Positions 20,342-30,422 of a stretch of DNA of 64,000 nt are shown here, piece by piece. The translations under genes and the position numbers were made by a program. The notes beneath the pieces are model-generated. The model was not told where the DNA came from and did not search any database. It saw only the letters and a list, made by a program, of their open reading frames with translations. The stretch's first letter is position 1; each line of letters opens with the position of its first letter. Source of the DNA: Aliivibrio sp. S3MY1 (GTDB lineage Bacteria > Pseudomonadota > Gammaproteobacteria > Enterobacterales > Vibrionaceae). Where the stretch lies: assembly GCF_028765575.1 (NCBI RefSeq), contig NZ_JARACO010000008.1, positions 1-64,000 on the forward strand. Direction: 5' to 3'.

Positions 20342-23047
20342 TTATTTGTGAAGATCTCGTTGAGAACGAGGGGTAAATAGTCGTAATCGATTTGCATTGG
20401 TTACGACAGTAATTGAAGATAATGCCATTGCAGCGCCAGCCACTACTGGGCTTAATAACACCCCAGTGAATGGAAATAAAATACCAGCAGCAATAGGAAT
20501 ACCGACGGTGTTATACACAAAAGCACCAAACAAATTTTGTTTCATGTTTTTCATTGTGGCTTTAGATAACTCAATGGCGCTTACTGCGGTGAGTAGTGAG
20601 TGGTTCATTAAGGTAAGATGAGCACTTTCAATTGCGACATCACTGCCATTACCCATGGCGATACCAACCTCAGCTTGTGCGAGAGCTGGTGCATCATTAA
20701 TGCCATCACCAATCATGGCAACTTTTTTACCTTGGGCTTGTAGGGTTTGGATTGCCTGAGCTTTTCCATCAGGAAGTACACCTGCAATGACGTGTTTAAT
20801 CCCTAACTCTTTTGCAACGTGTTGCGCTGTTTCTTGGCGATCGCCAGTCAACATGACCACATTGATACCAAGCTGGGTGAATTGCTTAATCGCTAACGCA
20901 GAGTCTGCTCGAATTGAGTCACTGACTTCAATAACACCAATACACTCATTTTGAATGGCTACATACAGTGGTGTTGCTGATACAGAGACAGTGATGCCTG
21001 GAATATCAATGTTGTTATTTGCTAAATAAGTACGATTACCAATGTAAACCGTATTAGCATTAACAGTGGCTGAGGCTCCTAATCCTAATTGAGCGATAAA
21101 GTCGGTACTGTTGATATTATCCCAAGAATTTTTCTTTAAATAATTTATAACCGCTTGAGCTAATGGGTGCTCAGAGTGACTTTCTACCGCAGCGGCTAAT
21201 GAGATAATATCAGCCTCTGTATAGTCATTAAAACCAGTGACCTTGGTTACCGTCGGTTTTCCCTCGGTTAATGTTCCTGTTTTATCAACAACAACAGTAT
21301 CTATTGTACTTGCCGTTTGAAGTACATCTGCATCTTTGATCAGCGCACCAAATTCGGCGGCTTTACCTATCCCAACGGTGACTGACATTGGGGTTGCAAG
21401 ACCAAGTGCACAAGGACAAGCAATAATAAGTACCGTTGTAGCAACAACTAGCATATAACTAGAAGTTGGCTCTGGTCCAAAGTTATACCAAATCAATGCA
21501 GATACAATGGCAATGATCATCACGCTTGGGACAAAGAGCGATGAAATTTGGTCAGCTAACTTCGCTAACTTTGGTTTGCTACTTTGTGCATTTCGGACCA
21601 TTGAAATGATGCGTGCCAGCATGGTGTTTTCACCCACGTTTGTTGCAATAAATGTAAAACTGCCTTGTTGATTAATCGTTCCTGCATGAACAGTGTCATC
21701 TTTGGATTTTAAACAAGGTAAAGGCTCACCAGTAAGCATGGCTTCATCTAGATAACTCTCACCACTGACAATAGAGCCATCAACAGGTATTTTTTCACCA
21801 GGTTTGATTTTAATGACCATGCCTTGAGTGACCTGAGCTATTGGTAACACCAACTCTTGACCATCTTGTATCACTGTTGCTGTCTGCGGTTGCAGATCTA
21901 ACAGTTTTTCAATCGCGGTAGATGTGCGGTTTCTGGCTTTAGTTTCTATCAAGTTACCAAGTGTAATTAAGCCTAAAATCATCGCGGTGGCTTCAAAATA
22001 AACATGACGAGCTTGCAGTGGAAAAAACTCAGGTGAAATAACTAACGCCATAGAATAAAGCCAAGCAGAGCCAGTCCCTAACGCGACTAAAGTGTCCATG
22101 GTTGCTCTGTGATGAGTAAAGGCCTTCCATGCATTTACATAAAAGTGTTTACCCGCAGTAAGCAGTAAACCTAAACAAATCAGGCCAATAACGCCCCATG
22201 CTAACTGATCATTAACGGTGGTGATTTGCATATTGCCGCCCAAAACACCCCACAACATTAGTGGTGCGCCAATGGCGAGTGAGATGATGGTGTTCTTTTT
22301 ATGTGTACTGGTTGTTTTTAAAAACAATTCTTTTTGTCTTGCGCGACGTTGATCTTCACTGAGACTTAGTTCTGCCCCATAGCCCCCCGCTTCTATCGCT
22401 TGAATAAGCTCTGTGACATTAATATCACCGTGGATGAGTGCGGTGCGTTCAGCCAGGTTAACCGTTGCTGATTCAACATGATCAACATGTGTAATAATGC
22501 TCTCTACTGAGGCGACACAGCTAGCGCAAGTCATGCCTGTTAATATCAATTGCGTTGTTTTTTTATCGATAGATTGCAGCGATTCTATCGCATTATTTAT
22601 GCTTGGTTTTAATGGTGATTGATTGTTTGAATCGAGAGCGTTATCGACGTTAAATGGGGTAGTACTTGCTTGAAACCCTATTGATTCAATCAGCTCAATG
22701 ATCAACTCTTGTGGTTGTGTAGTATTAAAGACAAGCTCTGTTGTTGAGATGGATTCAATGCTTGAATGGGAGAGTGTACTCAAGGCTTCTTTGGTTTTAT
22801 TTATGCATTTATTGCAATTCAACCCTGCGAGATACAGTGAGACTCGTTTTTTCTCAGGAATGGAATAACCGAGTTGCTCAATAATTTCAGCGATGTCTTG
22901 GTAAGTCAATGTTGTCGTTAGTGCTAGTTCCGACGTGGTTACTGAGTATTGAGATATGTTTGGGGTGTTAGCAAGCTCTTGTTCAACCTTCGCTACGCAA
23001 CGACCACAGTTTAATCCTGATAATGGAAGAGTAAATTCCTGACTCAT
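20342..23047 (-). CDS. copA: Copper-exporting P1B-type ATPase
   Basis: CopA pumps Cu(I) from the cytoplasm. The 901-residue protein has three N-terminal metal-binding domains with cysteine pairs GLNCGRC (near 10), GLNCNKC (near 80) and GMTCASC (near 170). About eight membrane helices follow, with the ion-site [10 protein letters not shown] near residue 545, the phosphorylation site DKTGTLTEG and the hinge [12 protein letters not shown]. The first two metal sites have Asn before Cys instead of the usual Thr/Ser. ATG 23047 has GAGG upstream; the ATG at 23080 lies inside the promoter -10 and is rejected. It is divergent from cueR. Confidence 0.95.
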   Translation of the reverse strand: MSQEFTLPLSGLNCGRCVAKVEQELANTPNISQYSVTTSELALTTTLTYQDIAEIIEQLGYSIPEKKRVSLYLAGLNCNKCINKTKEALSTLSHSSIESISTTELVFNTTQPQELIIELIESIGFQASTTPFNVDNALDSNNQSPLKPSINNAIESLQSIDKKTTQLILTGMTCASCVASVESIITHVDHVESATVNLAERTALIHGDINVTELIQAIEAGGYGAELSLSEDQRRARQKELFLKTTSTHKKNTIISLAIGAPLMLWGVLGGNMQITTVNDQLAWGVIGLICLGLLLTAGKHFYVNAWKAFTHHRATMDTLVALGTGSAWLYSMALVISPEFFPLQARHVYFEATAMILGLITLGNLIETKARNRTSTAIEKLLDLQPQTATVIQDGQELVLPIAQVTQGMVIKIKPGEKIPVDGSIVSGESYLDEAMLTGEPLPCLKSKDDTVHAGTINQQGSFTFIATNVGENTMLARIISMVRNAQSSKPKLAKLADQISSLFVPSVMIIAIVSALIWYNFGPEPTSSYMLVVATTVLIIACPCALGLATPMSVTVGIGKAAEFGALIKDADVLQTASTIDTVVVDKTGTLTEGKPTVTKVTGFNDYTEADIISLAAAVESHSEHPLAQAVINYLKKNSWDNINSTDFIAQLGLGASATVNANTVYIGNRTYLANNNIDIPGITVSVSATPLYVAIQNECIGVIEVSDSIRADSALAIKQFTQLGINVVMLTGDRQETAQHVAKELGIKHVIAGVLPDGKAQAIQTLQAQGKKVAMIGDGINDAPALAQAEVGIAMGNGSDVAIESAHLTLMNHSLLTAVSAIELSKATMKNMKQNLFGAFVYNTVGIPIAAGILFPFTGVLLSPVVAGAAMALSSITVVTNANRLRLFTPRSQRDLHK

Positions 23048-23079
23048 AATAACCTCGTTAACTATTCTTGATATTGCCA

Positions 23080-23110
23080 ATAATAAACCTTACAGTAAAT
23101 GGAAGGTCAA
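23080..23110 (-). promoter_or_regulatory. CueR-controlled copA promoter with 19-bp spacer
   Basis: On the minus strand the -35 TTGACC (23105-23110) and -10 TATTAT (23080-23085) are separated by 19 bases, the over-long spacer typical of MerR-family promoters. The spacer holds the dyad ACCTT...AAGGT. Base by base it closely resembles the E. coli copA promoter. CueR untwists such promoters when it binds Cu(I). Confidence 0.9.
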
Positions 23111-23129
23111 GAGATTAAATGAGTTTAAA

Positions 23130-23531
23130 ATGAATATTAGTGAAGTAGCGAAGTTAACCGGATTAACAGCGAAAGCCATTCGATTTTATGAAAGTAAAGG
23201 GGTGATCAACGAGGCGAATCGAAGTGCTAATGGCTATCGTCAATATACAACCACTCAGGTGGAAGAGTTGCAGTTGATCAGGCGTTCAAGATTAGTGGGG
23301 TTTAGTCTAGAAGAGTGCCAAGAATTATTAAGCTTATCAAATAACCCTAATCGTCGCAGCGCAGACGTAAAGGCAAAAACCTTAGAGAAGGTTGCAGAGA
23401 TTGAAGCAAAAATTCAGGAGCTAAAAGGGATGAAGCAAACGCTATTAGAGTTAGCCAATGCATGCCCTGGTGATGAAGGGTATGATTGTCCTATTATTAA
23501 AGGATTAACCTGCTGCCACGATAAAAAGTAG
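23130..23531 (+). CDS. cueR: Copper-responsive MerR-family activator CueR
   Basis: The 133-residue regulator has an N-terminal winged helix-turn-helix ([19 protein letters not shown], residues 3-21), a coiled-coil dimer helix and a C-terminal metal loop CPGDEGYDC. Cys112 and Cys120 are the two Cu(I) ligands, at the same numbers as in E. coli CueR. A CC pair near the end (128-129) is also typical. It is divergent from copA, and its own start lies about 20 bases past the shared operator, so it probably also senses its own promoter. Confidence 0.95.
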   Translation: MNISEVAKLTGLTAKAIRFYESKGVINEANRSANGYRQYTTTQVEELQLIRRSRLVGFSLEECQELLSLSNNPNRRSADVKAKTLEKVAEIEAKIQELKGMKQTLLELANACPGDEGYDCPIIKGLTCCHDKK

Positions 23532-23553
23532 CAACAGGCTTTTGCTCGATAAA

Positions 23554-24408
23554 TTAATAAAGCAGTGAGTAAAGCTGGCGACGGAATGGAGCTGCAATAG
23601 GGTTACCTTGACCAAGAGCGGATAAAATATCCATCATGGTTTTTTTCATTTGGCCATCTTGGGCATTAAGATCTTTCAATAAAGCAGTCATTAGGATCTC
23701 TAATGCTTCTTCTTGACGGTTGACTTGGCTGTATTGGATTGCAAGCTCTAAAGCGACGTCATTATTGGTTGGATCAGCATTGTAGGTATCTTCTAATGCT
23801 TGGATCTCTGGTGTATTTCCGGCTTGTTTATGCAACTCAAGTTTAGCCATTAATTCTTTGTATTTGCTGTCTTTATCTTGCATTAAAATGTCAGAAAGAA
23901 TGGCTTCTGCTTGATCATAAGCTTGAGTTTCAATGTAACATTGCGCAATGTGCAGTTTAATTTGTCCATTGCCACCAAAGTGCTCAAGTAATCTAAGAAG
24001 AGTAGGAAGAGCCGCTTGATATTCACCTTCTTCAACCAGTTTAAAGGCTTGGCCTAATTGAAGTTCTTCTTGGCTTGGTAGATGTTTGTTTAGCATCTCC
24101 TGAATAGCTTCGATAGTTTGAGGTCCACCCATGCCATCGATGGCTTGGTTATTTTTAAATAAAGCTATCGTCGGTAAAGTTTGAACGCCAAATTGTTGAG
24201 CAAGGCCTTGTTGCTCTTCACAGTTAAGCATAACAAGGGTAACAGCATCACCATATTGCTGGGAAAGTTGCTGTAAGGCTGGAATCACGGTAATACTTTC
24301 TTGGCTCATTGGCGCCCAGAAGTGGATTAGCACAGGGGTTTGCATTGAGCTTTCTAAAATTTGTTGGAAGTTTTGTTCGTTTAGTTCAACGCTATGTTCT
24401 GGTTGCAT
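23554..24408 (-). CDS. ybbN: Thioredoxin-fold/TPR chaperone YbbN (CnoX)
   Basis: The 284-residue protein has a thioredoxin domain (about residues 1-110) and a C-terminal TPR region (about 115-284). In E. coli, YbbN/CnoX holds unfolding proteins and passes them to GroEL or DnaK. The thioredoxin active site WCGPC is replaced by WAPMSQES (near residues 31-38), so both redox cysteines are missing; the only cysteine seen in this domain is in LNCEEQQ. Redox activity is therefore unlikely. It is convergent with cueR and appears to be a single gene. Confidence 0.9.
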   Translation of the reverse strand: MQPEHSVELNEQNFQQILESSMQTPVLIHFWAPMSQESITVIPALQQLSQQYGDAVTLVMLNCEEQQGLAQQFGVQTLPTIALFKNNQAIDGMGGPQTIEAIQEMLNKHLPSQEELQLGQAFKLVEEGEYQAALPTLLRLLEHFGGNGQIKLHIAQCYIETQAYDQAEAILSDILMQDKDSKYKELMAKLELHKQAGNTPEIQALEDTYNADPTNNDVALELAIQYSQVNRQEEALEILMTALLKDLNAQDGQMKKTMMDILSALGQGNPIAAPFRRQLYSLLY

Positions 24409-24489
24409 GATCTTTCCCTAAAAACAGTATTTATTCTTTATATAGATATATGGGAAGTTATATTGTTTTTCAAGGAAATAGAAATAAGA

Positions 24490-24521
24490 AAGCCACTATA
24501 AAAGAAATTATAGTGGCTATT
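24490..24521 (-). terminator. Terminator-like hairpin between ybbN and the 21-codon ORF
   Basis: AGCCACTATAA and TTATAGTGGCT form a perfect 11-base stem with a six-base loop. The minus strand continues TTCTTATTTC. It would end a short transcript carrying the small frame at 24545-24610. Confidence 0.6.
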
Positions 24522-24544
24522 CTAAATATAAGCGAAGACAATTG

Positions 24545-24610
24545 TTAGATCAGTATGAATACCGCAACAGCAACACTCACACAGATCCAGTTGATTTTAC
24601 CTAGTGTCAT
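24545..24610 (-). CDS. Candidate 21-residue membrane peptide
   Basis: A short frame starts MTLGKINWICVSVAVAVF and ends ILI, so nearly the whole peptide can be one membrane helix. A G-rich stretch, CGGGGGGAAT, stands directly before the ATG and could act as the ribosome site, though the spacing is tight. It is followed by the hairpin at 24490-24521, which suggests its own short transcript. Outside these, the 332 bases between ybbN and the dehydrogenase gene hold nothing else I can support. Evidence is only circumstantial; it may instead be a small RNA or nothing. Confidence 0.35.
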   Translation of the reverse strand: MTLGKINWICVSVAVAVFILI

Positions 24611-24740
24611 ATTCCCCCCGAAAAAACACCATCTACCGGATAGGAATGAATATACGTTTTCAATATGACACTAATATTACATTTTTACTCTTTTCTCATA
24701 TTTATTAAATATTACACACTGATGACAGTATAAAGTGAGG

Positions 24741-25568
24741 CTAATCACTCTTATTTAAGATCATATCTAAGTACTTTGTTGGTAATAATCGTTTTAGAAC
24801 CGCAAACAAATGAGTGGGGAAAGTGACGCGATAGCGGGCTTTGGGTCTTGATGAGTTAAGTGCATGGAGTAAGGGAGGAATAATAGAATTTGCTGGAAGG
24901 ACAAAAGCACTACCTGATTGTTCTTTTTCAAGTCGTTGTTGTTGAATAAGGTACTTTTCTTTGTGGTAGCTATTATCTATATTTACCCATTTTTTAAATG
25001 CTTTCAGTGCATTAGACCGAAATTTGGTTTCAATTGGACCGGGTTCAATTAAGCTTATTTTGATATTTGTTTCTGAGAGTTCTAGGCGTAATGTATCAGT
25101 CCAGCCTTCAATCGCGAACTTTGATGAGTTATAAGCCCCACGATATTTCATCGCAACAATACCTAGTACAGAGCTGTTTTGAATGATACGGCCTTCACCT
25201 TGCTTTCTCATTACCGGAAGCAGTTCTGTGACTAATTGATGCCAACCAAAGAAGTTTGCCTCAAATTGTTCTTTTAATGCTTCCCTTGGTAGATCTTCAA
25301 GTGCTCCGGCTTGACCATATGCACCATTATTGAACAATCCGTATAATTTTCCATCAGTAAGTCTGATTATTTCTGCAACCGCGTTAGTAATACTTTGTGG
25401 GTCTTTATAGTCTAAATAGAGACAGGTTAAGCCTTCGCTTTGCAATCGTGCGACGTCTTCTTGTTTTCGGCATGAGGCTATAACGTTAAAGCCATGCTGC
25501 TGTAATTGATGGGCAGCGGTATAGCCAATACCGGTTGAGCAGCCTGTAATAAATATGGTTCGCATCAT
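24741..25568 (-). CDS. Short-chain dehydrogenase/reductase
   Basis: The 275-residue protein is a classical SDR. The nucleotide-binding loop TGCSTGIGY is at residues 8-16, the NNGAYGQ motif (NNAG equivalent) near residue 88, the catalytic Ser in QNSSVLG and the YNSSK active site near residue 147. Dinucleotide-dependent oxidation or reduction of a hydroxy or keto group is expected; the substrate cannot be told. The C-terminus (residues 240-275) ends with a basic, hydrophobic stretch common in lipid-linked SDRs. It stands alone, downstream of the proVWX terminator. Confidence 0.85.
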   Translation of the reverse strand: MMRTIFITGCSTGIGYTAAHQLQQHGFNVIASCRKQEDVARLQSEGLTCLYLDYKDPQSITNAVAEIIRLTDGKLYGLFNNGAYGQAGALEDLPREALKEQFEANFFGWHQLVTELLPVMRKQGEGRIIQNSSVLGIVAMKYRGAYNSSKFAIEGWTDTLRLELSETNIKISLIEPGPIETKFRSNALKAFKKWVNIDNSYHKEKYLIQQQRLEKEQSGSAFVLPANSIIPPLLHALNSSRPKARYRVTFPTHLFAVLKRLLPTKYLDMILNKSD

Positions 25569-25644
25569 GAATTTTATCTCTAATGAGTAACGTTAAGATG
25601 AGTATAAAGCAGAGTTGAGTCGTTGTTCATTGATTTTTTAAATA

Positions 25645-25679
25645 TAAAAAAGACCAATAGCAGATGCCATTGGTCTTTT
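25645..25679 (-). terminator. Terminator after proVWX
   Basis: AAAAGACCAAT and ATTGGTCTTTT form an 11-base stem with a T run on the minus strand. Confidence 0.85.
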
Positions 25680-25722
25680 CGGTATTCTCAAATAATGAGG
25701 CTATTAACGTTAACAACGTAAG

Positions 25723-26730
25723 TTAAATGGCTGCTTTTTTTGCTTCAGCTAACCAAGAGTTGAATAAAGGTCGATTTGCTTTTATCCAGCCATTAACGTG
25801 AGATTTAATATCAGCTGAGCTGTTTTTGCCTTTACTCATCATCATGTTTTGCGCACTAACATCATTAATATTTAGTTTGATGATTTCAAATAATTTAGCT
25901 GCTGCAGGGTTTTGTGCCGCAAACTCTTTATTAGCAATGATACGCATAGAGTTCATTTCAAAACCGTAGTTTTTACCATTAGATAAAGTAGTATCAACAT
26001 CTTTACGATCCCCTGGCAAGGCAGAAAAAGGAACTTCTAACCATACGACATCTTTATTAGGAATAAGAACGCCACTTACCCAATAAGGTGTCCAAGTATA
26101 ATAGATAACAGGATCACCATTTTTGTAACGTGAAATGGTATCAGCAATGATTGCGGCATAGTTACCTTGGTTATGTGTGACTGTATCTTCAAGTTGATAA
26201 GCACCAATTTGGTGTTCGATTACCATTTCACAACCCCAGCCAGGGTTACAGCCGGTAAGGTCTGCCTTACCATCACCATTTGCATCAAACAATTTTGCAA
26301 TTTTTGGATCTTTTAATTGACCAATATGAGTGATGCCGTATTTTTCAGCCGTTTTTTTATCAATTAGGTACCCTTGAGCGGCACCACTAACATATTGACC
26401 TTGGCGGTAAAATTTATCATCGCCACCAGACATTTTGTATTTATCAGCATGAAGAGGGAACCAACCTACTGCAAGAAAAGTCGCATCGCCTTTTGCGATT
26501 GAGGCATAAGCAACGTTGTAATCAACTTCTTTTGTTGGTTTTACATCATAACCTAGCTCTTCAAGCGCTCGGTTTACAATTGATGTTTGAAACGTCTCTT
26601 CAGCAACGGTTGATTGAAGGGCTTGAACAGTAACGCCTTCACCAGGTAGTTTTTCTGCCCATACATTTGACGATAAAGCCAAAGTGGAAACGATACTTAG
26701 CGTTAGTGCTTTCTTCCATGAATTAATCAT
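25723..26730 (-). CDS. proX: Glycine betaine/proline-binding protein ProX
   Basis: This is the periplasmic binding component of an osmoprotectant ABC transporter (335 residues). A signal peptide (residues 1-25) ends in NVWA; the mature protein is OpuAC-like. Aromatic residues for the betaine quaternary amine include the WFPLH region, YYTWTPYW and the [10 protein letters not shown] stretch with a likely disulphide pair as in ProX of E. coli. It starts two bases after proW, so the three genes form one operon. Confidence 0.92.
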   Translation of the reverse strand: MINSWKKALTLSIVSTLALSSNVWAEKLPGEGVTVQALQSTVAEETFQTSIVNRALEELGYDVKPTKEVDYNVAYASIAKGDATFLAVGWFPLHADKYKMSGGDDKFYRQGQYVSGAAQGYLIDKKTAEKYGITHIGQLKDPKIAKLFDANGDGKADLTGCNPGWGCEMVIEHQIGAYQLEDTVTHNQGNYAAIIADTISRYKNGDPVIYYTWTPYWVSGVLIPNKDVVWLEVPFSALPGDRKDVDTTLSNGKNYGFEMNSMRIIANKEFAAQNPAAAKLFEIIKLNINDVSAQNMMMSKGKNSSADIKSHVNGWIKANRPLFNSWLAEAKKAAI

Positions 26731-26732
26731 TC

Positions 26733-27815
26733 TTATTTCTCCTTAAGTTGTAATTCTGTTTTTAGTTCTTTTTTCTGAGCAAACATATTTAGCAAGATGG
26801 ACACCGGTCCCATGTTGTACCAACGTAATTTGGTGTTACCTGCATTTACACCTAATACTTGGGTGATGCGGTCGAGTAAAATCGCAAGAATAACAATACC
26901 TAAACCACCGACAGCAGCCAGTCCCATGTCTAAGCGCCCGATACCTCTTAATACCATTTGACCTAATCCACCGACCGCGATCATTGACGCAATAACCACC
27001 ATAGATAGGGATAACATCAAAGTTTGGTTAACTCCGGCCATAATCGTTGGTAGGGCAAGTGGTAGTTGAATTCGATACAGCATTTGCTTTTTGCTGGCAC
27101 CAAATGAATGGCCTGCTTCGATTAACTCTTCTGGTACTTGTTGAATACCTAGAATCGTTAAACGTACAACAGGAGGCAGTGCAAAAATAATGGTTACAAC
27201 AACACCCGGGACATTACCGATGCCAAATAACATCACAATTGGAACCAGATAAACAAAGGCAGGTGTGGTTTGCATTGCATCTAAAATAGGTCGAACAAAT
27301 TTTGCTGCCGTCTTGCTTCTTGCCAGCCAGATACCCATAGGTAATCCGATAAGCAGACAGAAAAAGACAGAGGTCATTACAAGTGATAGTGTGGTCATGG
27401 CTTCAGACCAAGCACCAATAAGACCAACTACGATCAATGAAACGGCTGTAGAGATACCTAACTTAAGGTTAGAAAATTGCCACGCGAGCAAAAATAGAAT
27501 AACGAGCATAAAGGGGGCAGGCGTGGAGACGAGTGCCGTTTCAAAAGAGCCTAAGATGAAATCGATAGGAACACGAATAGCTTGAAATAATGGGCGGCCA
27601 TGTTCAACTAACCAGTTTAAGCCTGATTCTACCCAAACATCAACAGGAAGTACGGCTTCTTCAAATGGGTTTAATGGGTCAAAGACTTTGACTTCAACCG
27701 CTTCGCTATTTAACCAATCTGCTGACGCTGATGTATCGCTCGCTTGACCCCATGGGTCATCACTTGCTTGTGTTGTTTGTGACCATGGGTCATTGTTTGT
27801 TTGATCTGATGACAT
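26733..27815 (-). CDS. proW: Glycine betaine/proline permease ProW
   Basis: This is the inner-membrane permease of the ProU system, 360 residues (354 in E. coli). A hydrophilic N-terminal extension (about residues 1-75) precedes about seven membrane helices. The ABC-coupling EAA loop [20 protein letters not shown] is near residue 245. The N-terminus repeats a short motif, NNDPWSQ then SDDPWGQ, which I have not seen described. It begins four bases after proV ends. Confidence 0.92.
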   Translation of the reverse strand: MSSDQTNNDPWSQTTQASDDPWGQASDTSASADWLNSEAVEVKVFDPLNPFEEAVLPVDVWVESGLNWLVEHGRPLFQAIRVPIDFILGSFETALVSTPAPFMLVILFLLAWQFSNLKLGISTAVSLIVVGLIGAWSEAMTTLSLVMTSVFFCLLIGLPMGIWLARSKTAAKFVRPILDAMQTTPAFVYLVPIVMLFGIGNVPGVVVTIIFALPPVVRLTILGIQQVPEELIEAGHSFGASKKQMLYRIQLPLALPTIMAGVNQTLMLSLSMVVIASMIAVGGLGQMVLRGIGRLDMGLAAVGGLGIVILAILLDRITQVLGVNAGNTKLRWYNMGPVSILLNMFAQKKELKTELQLKEK

Positions 27816-27819
27816 CGTT

Positions 27820-29007
27820 TTACCCCTTATCCAACGTCTGAAGTAATCGTGATTTCGTCACAACACCAAAATAATTGCCATTATCGTCAACCACAGGAAC
27901 GGAATAAGGCACATTAGCCACGACGCCTAAAATATCATTGATAGCTTGGTTTGGTTTGAGTGTTACACCATCTGCAAGTTGAGCACTGACAAGAGAATTG
28001 CTGTCGTTGTGCGCCTCGCGAAGAGAATCAACAGAGACGATGCCAGAATAGAGGTTACTCTTATCTACAACGATGCCATATTCTCTATCATTATCCATTA
28101 GATACTGAAGAGCAGATGCTGGACCATCATGTTCTGATTTCTTAAACATAGCGGCAGGTTTTTTACGAGCAATGTCTTTGGCTGTTAAGACGTTCGCGAC
28201 ATTAACACCACGAAAGAAGGCTTCAACATAATCATTTGCAGGGTTGTTGAGGATGTCGTCAGGAGTGCCGACTTGAACAACTTCACCATTTTGCATGATG
28301 GCAATTCGGTCACCAATGCGCATCGCTTCATCTAAATCGTGAGAAATAAAGACAATGGTACGTTTGTCATCGTTTTGTAGGCGAATCAGCTCATCTTGCA
28401 TTTCCGTTCTAATCAACGGATCAAGAGCAGAGAAAGCTTCATCCATTAATAAAATGTCAGGATCACAAGCGAGTGCTCTTGCAAGACCAACTCGTTGTTT
28501 CATACCGCCAGATAATTCATCAGGGTAAGATTCTGCATAAACATCAAGACCAACTCGTTCTAATGCACTTAGCGCATGTTTTTTGCGCTGTTCGACGGCA
28601 ACGCCTGCTAACTCTAAACCAAAGGCTGCATTTTCAATGACAGTCATGTGTGGCATTAGGGCAAAATTTTGAAAAACCATTGAGATATTATTGCGGCGAA
28701 CTTTGCGGAGTTCTTCTTCAGAGATGTGTGCAATGTCTTTTCCTCTGAGGAGTACATTGCCTTGAGTCGGTTCGATAAGTCGATTGAGAAGACGAACTAG
28801 GGTGGATTTACCTGAACCTGAAAGGCCCATAATAACGAAAATTTCACCTTCATGAATACTGAGAGATACGTTATTAACACCAATGGTTAATCCTGTTTTC
28901 TCAAATACGTCGTCTTTATTTGCGCCTTTTTTAATCATTGTGAAGGCGCGATCAGTGTCCTCTCCAAACACTTTGTATAGTCCCTTAACTTCCAGTATGG
29001 GATTCAT
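27820..29007 (-). CDS. proV: Glycine betaine/proline ABC transporter ATPase ProV
   Basis: The 395-residue protein has an ABC ATPase domain (about 1-270) with Walker [10 protein letters not shown], signature [15 protein letters not shown] and Walker [15 protein letters not shown] pair of CBS domains (about 280-395) follows, which in relatives senses ionic strength. It energises ProWX uptake of compatible solutes under osmotic stress. First gene of proVWX; a 377-base leader region lies upstream. Confidence 0.95.
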   Translation of the reverse strand: MNPILEVKGLYKVFGEDTDRAFTMIKKGANKDDVFEKTGLTIGVNNVSLSIHEGEIFVIMGLSGSGKSTLVRLLNRLIEPTQGNVLLRGKDIAHISEEELRKVRRNNISMVFQNFALMPHMTVIENAAFGLELAGVAVEQRKKHALSALERVGLDVYAESYPDELSGGMKQRVGLARALACDPDILLMDEAFSALDPLIRTEMQDELIRLQNDDKRTIVFISHDLDEAMRIGDRIAIMQNGEVVQVGTPDDILNNPANDYVEAFFRGVNVANVLTAKDIARKKPAAMFKKSEHDGPASALQYLMDNDREYGIVVDKSNLYSGIVSVDSLREAHNDSNSLVSAQLADGVTLKPNQAINDILGVVANVPYSVPVVDDNGNYFGVVTKSRLLQTLDKG

Positions 29008-29384
29008 TTTTAAGTCCTTTGTAAGCTATGTGTATTAAATATTCATTAGTACTATAATTAAAATAGTGCTATTTATCAATGATTGCCATGTTGTAAAGTG
29101 ACTTGTTATTTATTCCCTTTAGTTTTTCGCTAAAGTTATGATTGTGTATCTTGTTGTTTTTTATGTTATTTTATTTTCACCCCTTTTGGGGATGAATTTT
29201 TTTGTTACCATTGAGATAATGAAATTTATCTTAATGGTTCGATTGATTAGCTAGGTACTTCTAAATGATTTGAGTACAAATGAATTCACTGGGTGATTTA
29301 TTGTTAAATCACTCAGTGAATTATGTGTGGACGTACATGGGGTGTGTAAAGGCTTGATTGTTAGGGGAGGTAAAGCGATTTAAC
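29008..29384. other. Intergenic region upstream of proV
   Basis: These 377 bases carry no credible gene. They contain a small CCCC-TTTT-GGGG hairpin (29180-29191) followed by a T run on the plus strand, and a long 18-base inverted repeat at 29283-29322. The proV promoter, expected to be osmotically controlled, must lie here, but I cannot point to clear -35/-10 boxes. Confidence 0.5.
29283..29322. repeat. 40-base inverted repeat downstream of yfcH
   Basis: AATTCACTGGGTGATTTA pairs with TAAATCACTCAGTGAATT (17 of 18 positions) around a TTGT loop. It lies 63 bases after the yfcH stop. No T-tract follows on the minus strand, so it is not a standard terminator. Confidence 0.6.
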
Positions 29385-30290
29385 TTAGCTCAATAAATGT
29401 TTCAACGCAGATTCAATTCGAGAGTAACGAAACTTAAATCCTTCATGTACGATCCGCTTTGGACGAACTCTTTGACTGTCGGTTAACAAAACAGAGGCTT
29501 CACCAAGAATTGATTTAATCACTATATTCGGTGTATACAGAAAGTGAGGGCGTTTTAGCGTTTTGGCGAGCGTGTAACTAAAGGTTTGATTGGTTACTGG
29601 GTGTGGCGCTGTTAAATTATATATTCCATTACTGTCATCTTGCTCTATTAAATGCAGTATTCCATGAACCATGTCATCAATATGTATCCAAGACATATAT
29701 TGTTTGCCATTGCCAATAGGACCACCTAATCCACATTGGTAGGGAAATCGCATTTTTTTGAGTGCTCCACCAGATAGAGAGAGAACGACACCCGTACGTA
29801 AGATACAAACACGTGTTAACTCACTTTGAGCTTGTAGCGCTTTACTCTCCCATTGTTGACAGACTTGATGAGCAAAATCGGTTGAGATAGTGTTCGTCGC
29901 TTCATCAACATCTTGCGATCCGTTATCACCATAATATCCAATCGCAGAACCTGATATAAAACAACGTGGTGGCGCTGTAGAATTAAGGCAAAGTTTGGCT
30001 AATTTATCGGTTAAATCACATCGACTATCTGTAATGATTTTTTTTTGTTTTCGAGTCCATTTTTTATCAGCAATAGGCTCTCCTGCTAAATTAATGACAG
30101 TATCAATATTATTGAGATCGGAAAATGAAGAAAGATCCGAAATGAAATCAACATGAGGCAAAGCTAAATGAGCTAATGAAGATTGAGCTTTTTCTATATT
30201 GCGCGTCAGAAGCACTAGCTCATGACCTTTAAGATGATCCAGTAACTGCTTTCCGATCAATCCTGTACTTCCTGTAATGAGTATTTTCAT
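29385..30290 (-). CDS. yfcH: TIGR01777-family NAD(P)-binding protein YfcH
   Basis: The 301-residue protein is an extended-SDR-like sugar-epimerase relative. The dinucleotide loop ITGSTGLIGKQL is at residues 5-16, VINLAGEPIADKKW near residue 65, GSAIGYYG near residue 113, and the C-terminal DUF1731 region contains the conserved RPKRIVHEGFKFRY. Family members are widespread and conserved, but the substrate is unknown; E. coli YfcH is the equivalent. Divergent from yfcE by 132 bases, as the two are also neighbours in E. coli. Confidence 0.88.
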   Translation of the reverse strand: MKILITGSTGLIGKQLLDHLKGHELVLLTRNIEKAQSSLAHLALPHVDFISDLSSFSDLNNIDTVINLAGEPIADKKWTRKQKKIITDSRCDLTDKLAKLCLNSTAPPRCFISGSAIGYYGDNGSQDVDEATNTISTDFAHQVCQQWESKALQAQSELTRVCILRTGVVLSLSGGALKKMRFPYQCGLGGPIGNGKQYMSWIHIDDMVHGILHLIEQDDSNGIYNLTAPHPVTNQTFSYTLAKTLKRPHFLYTPNIVIKSILGEASVLLTDSQRVRPKRIVHEGFKFRYSRIESALKHLLS

Positions 30291-30422
30291 CCCGTCTCCT
30301 GCAAGATATTTATAACTGTGGTTTAAGTTAAGTATAAATTGAGTTCACTGATTGGCAACTTTCATTGGATTTTCCTTTATACTTGAGCTTTGAAATGACT
30401 CTTAAATACTGTAAGGATTCTT

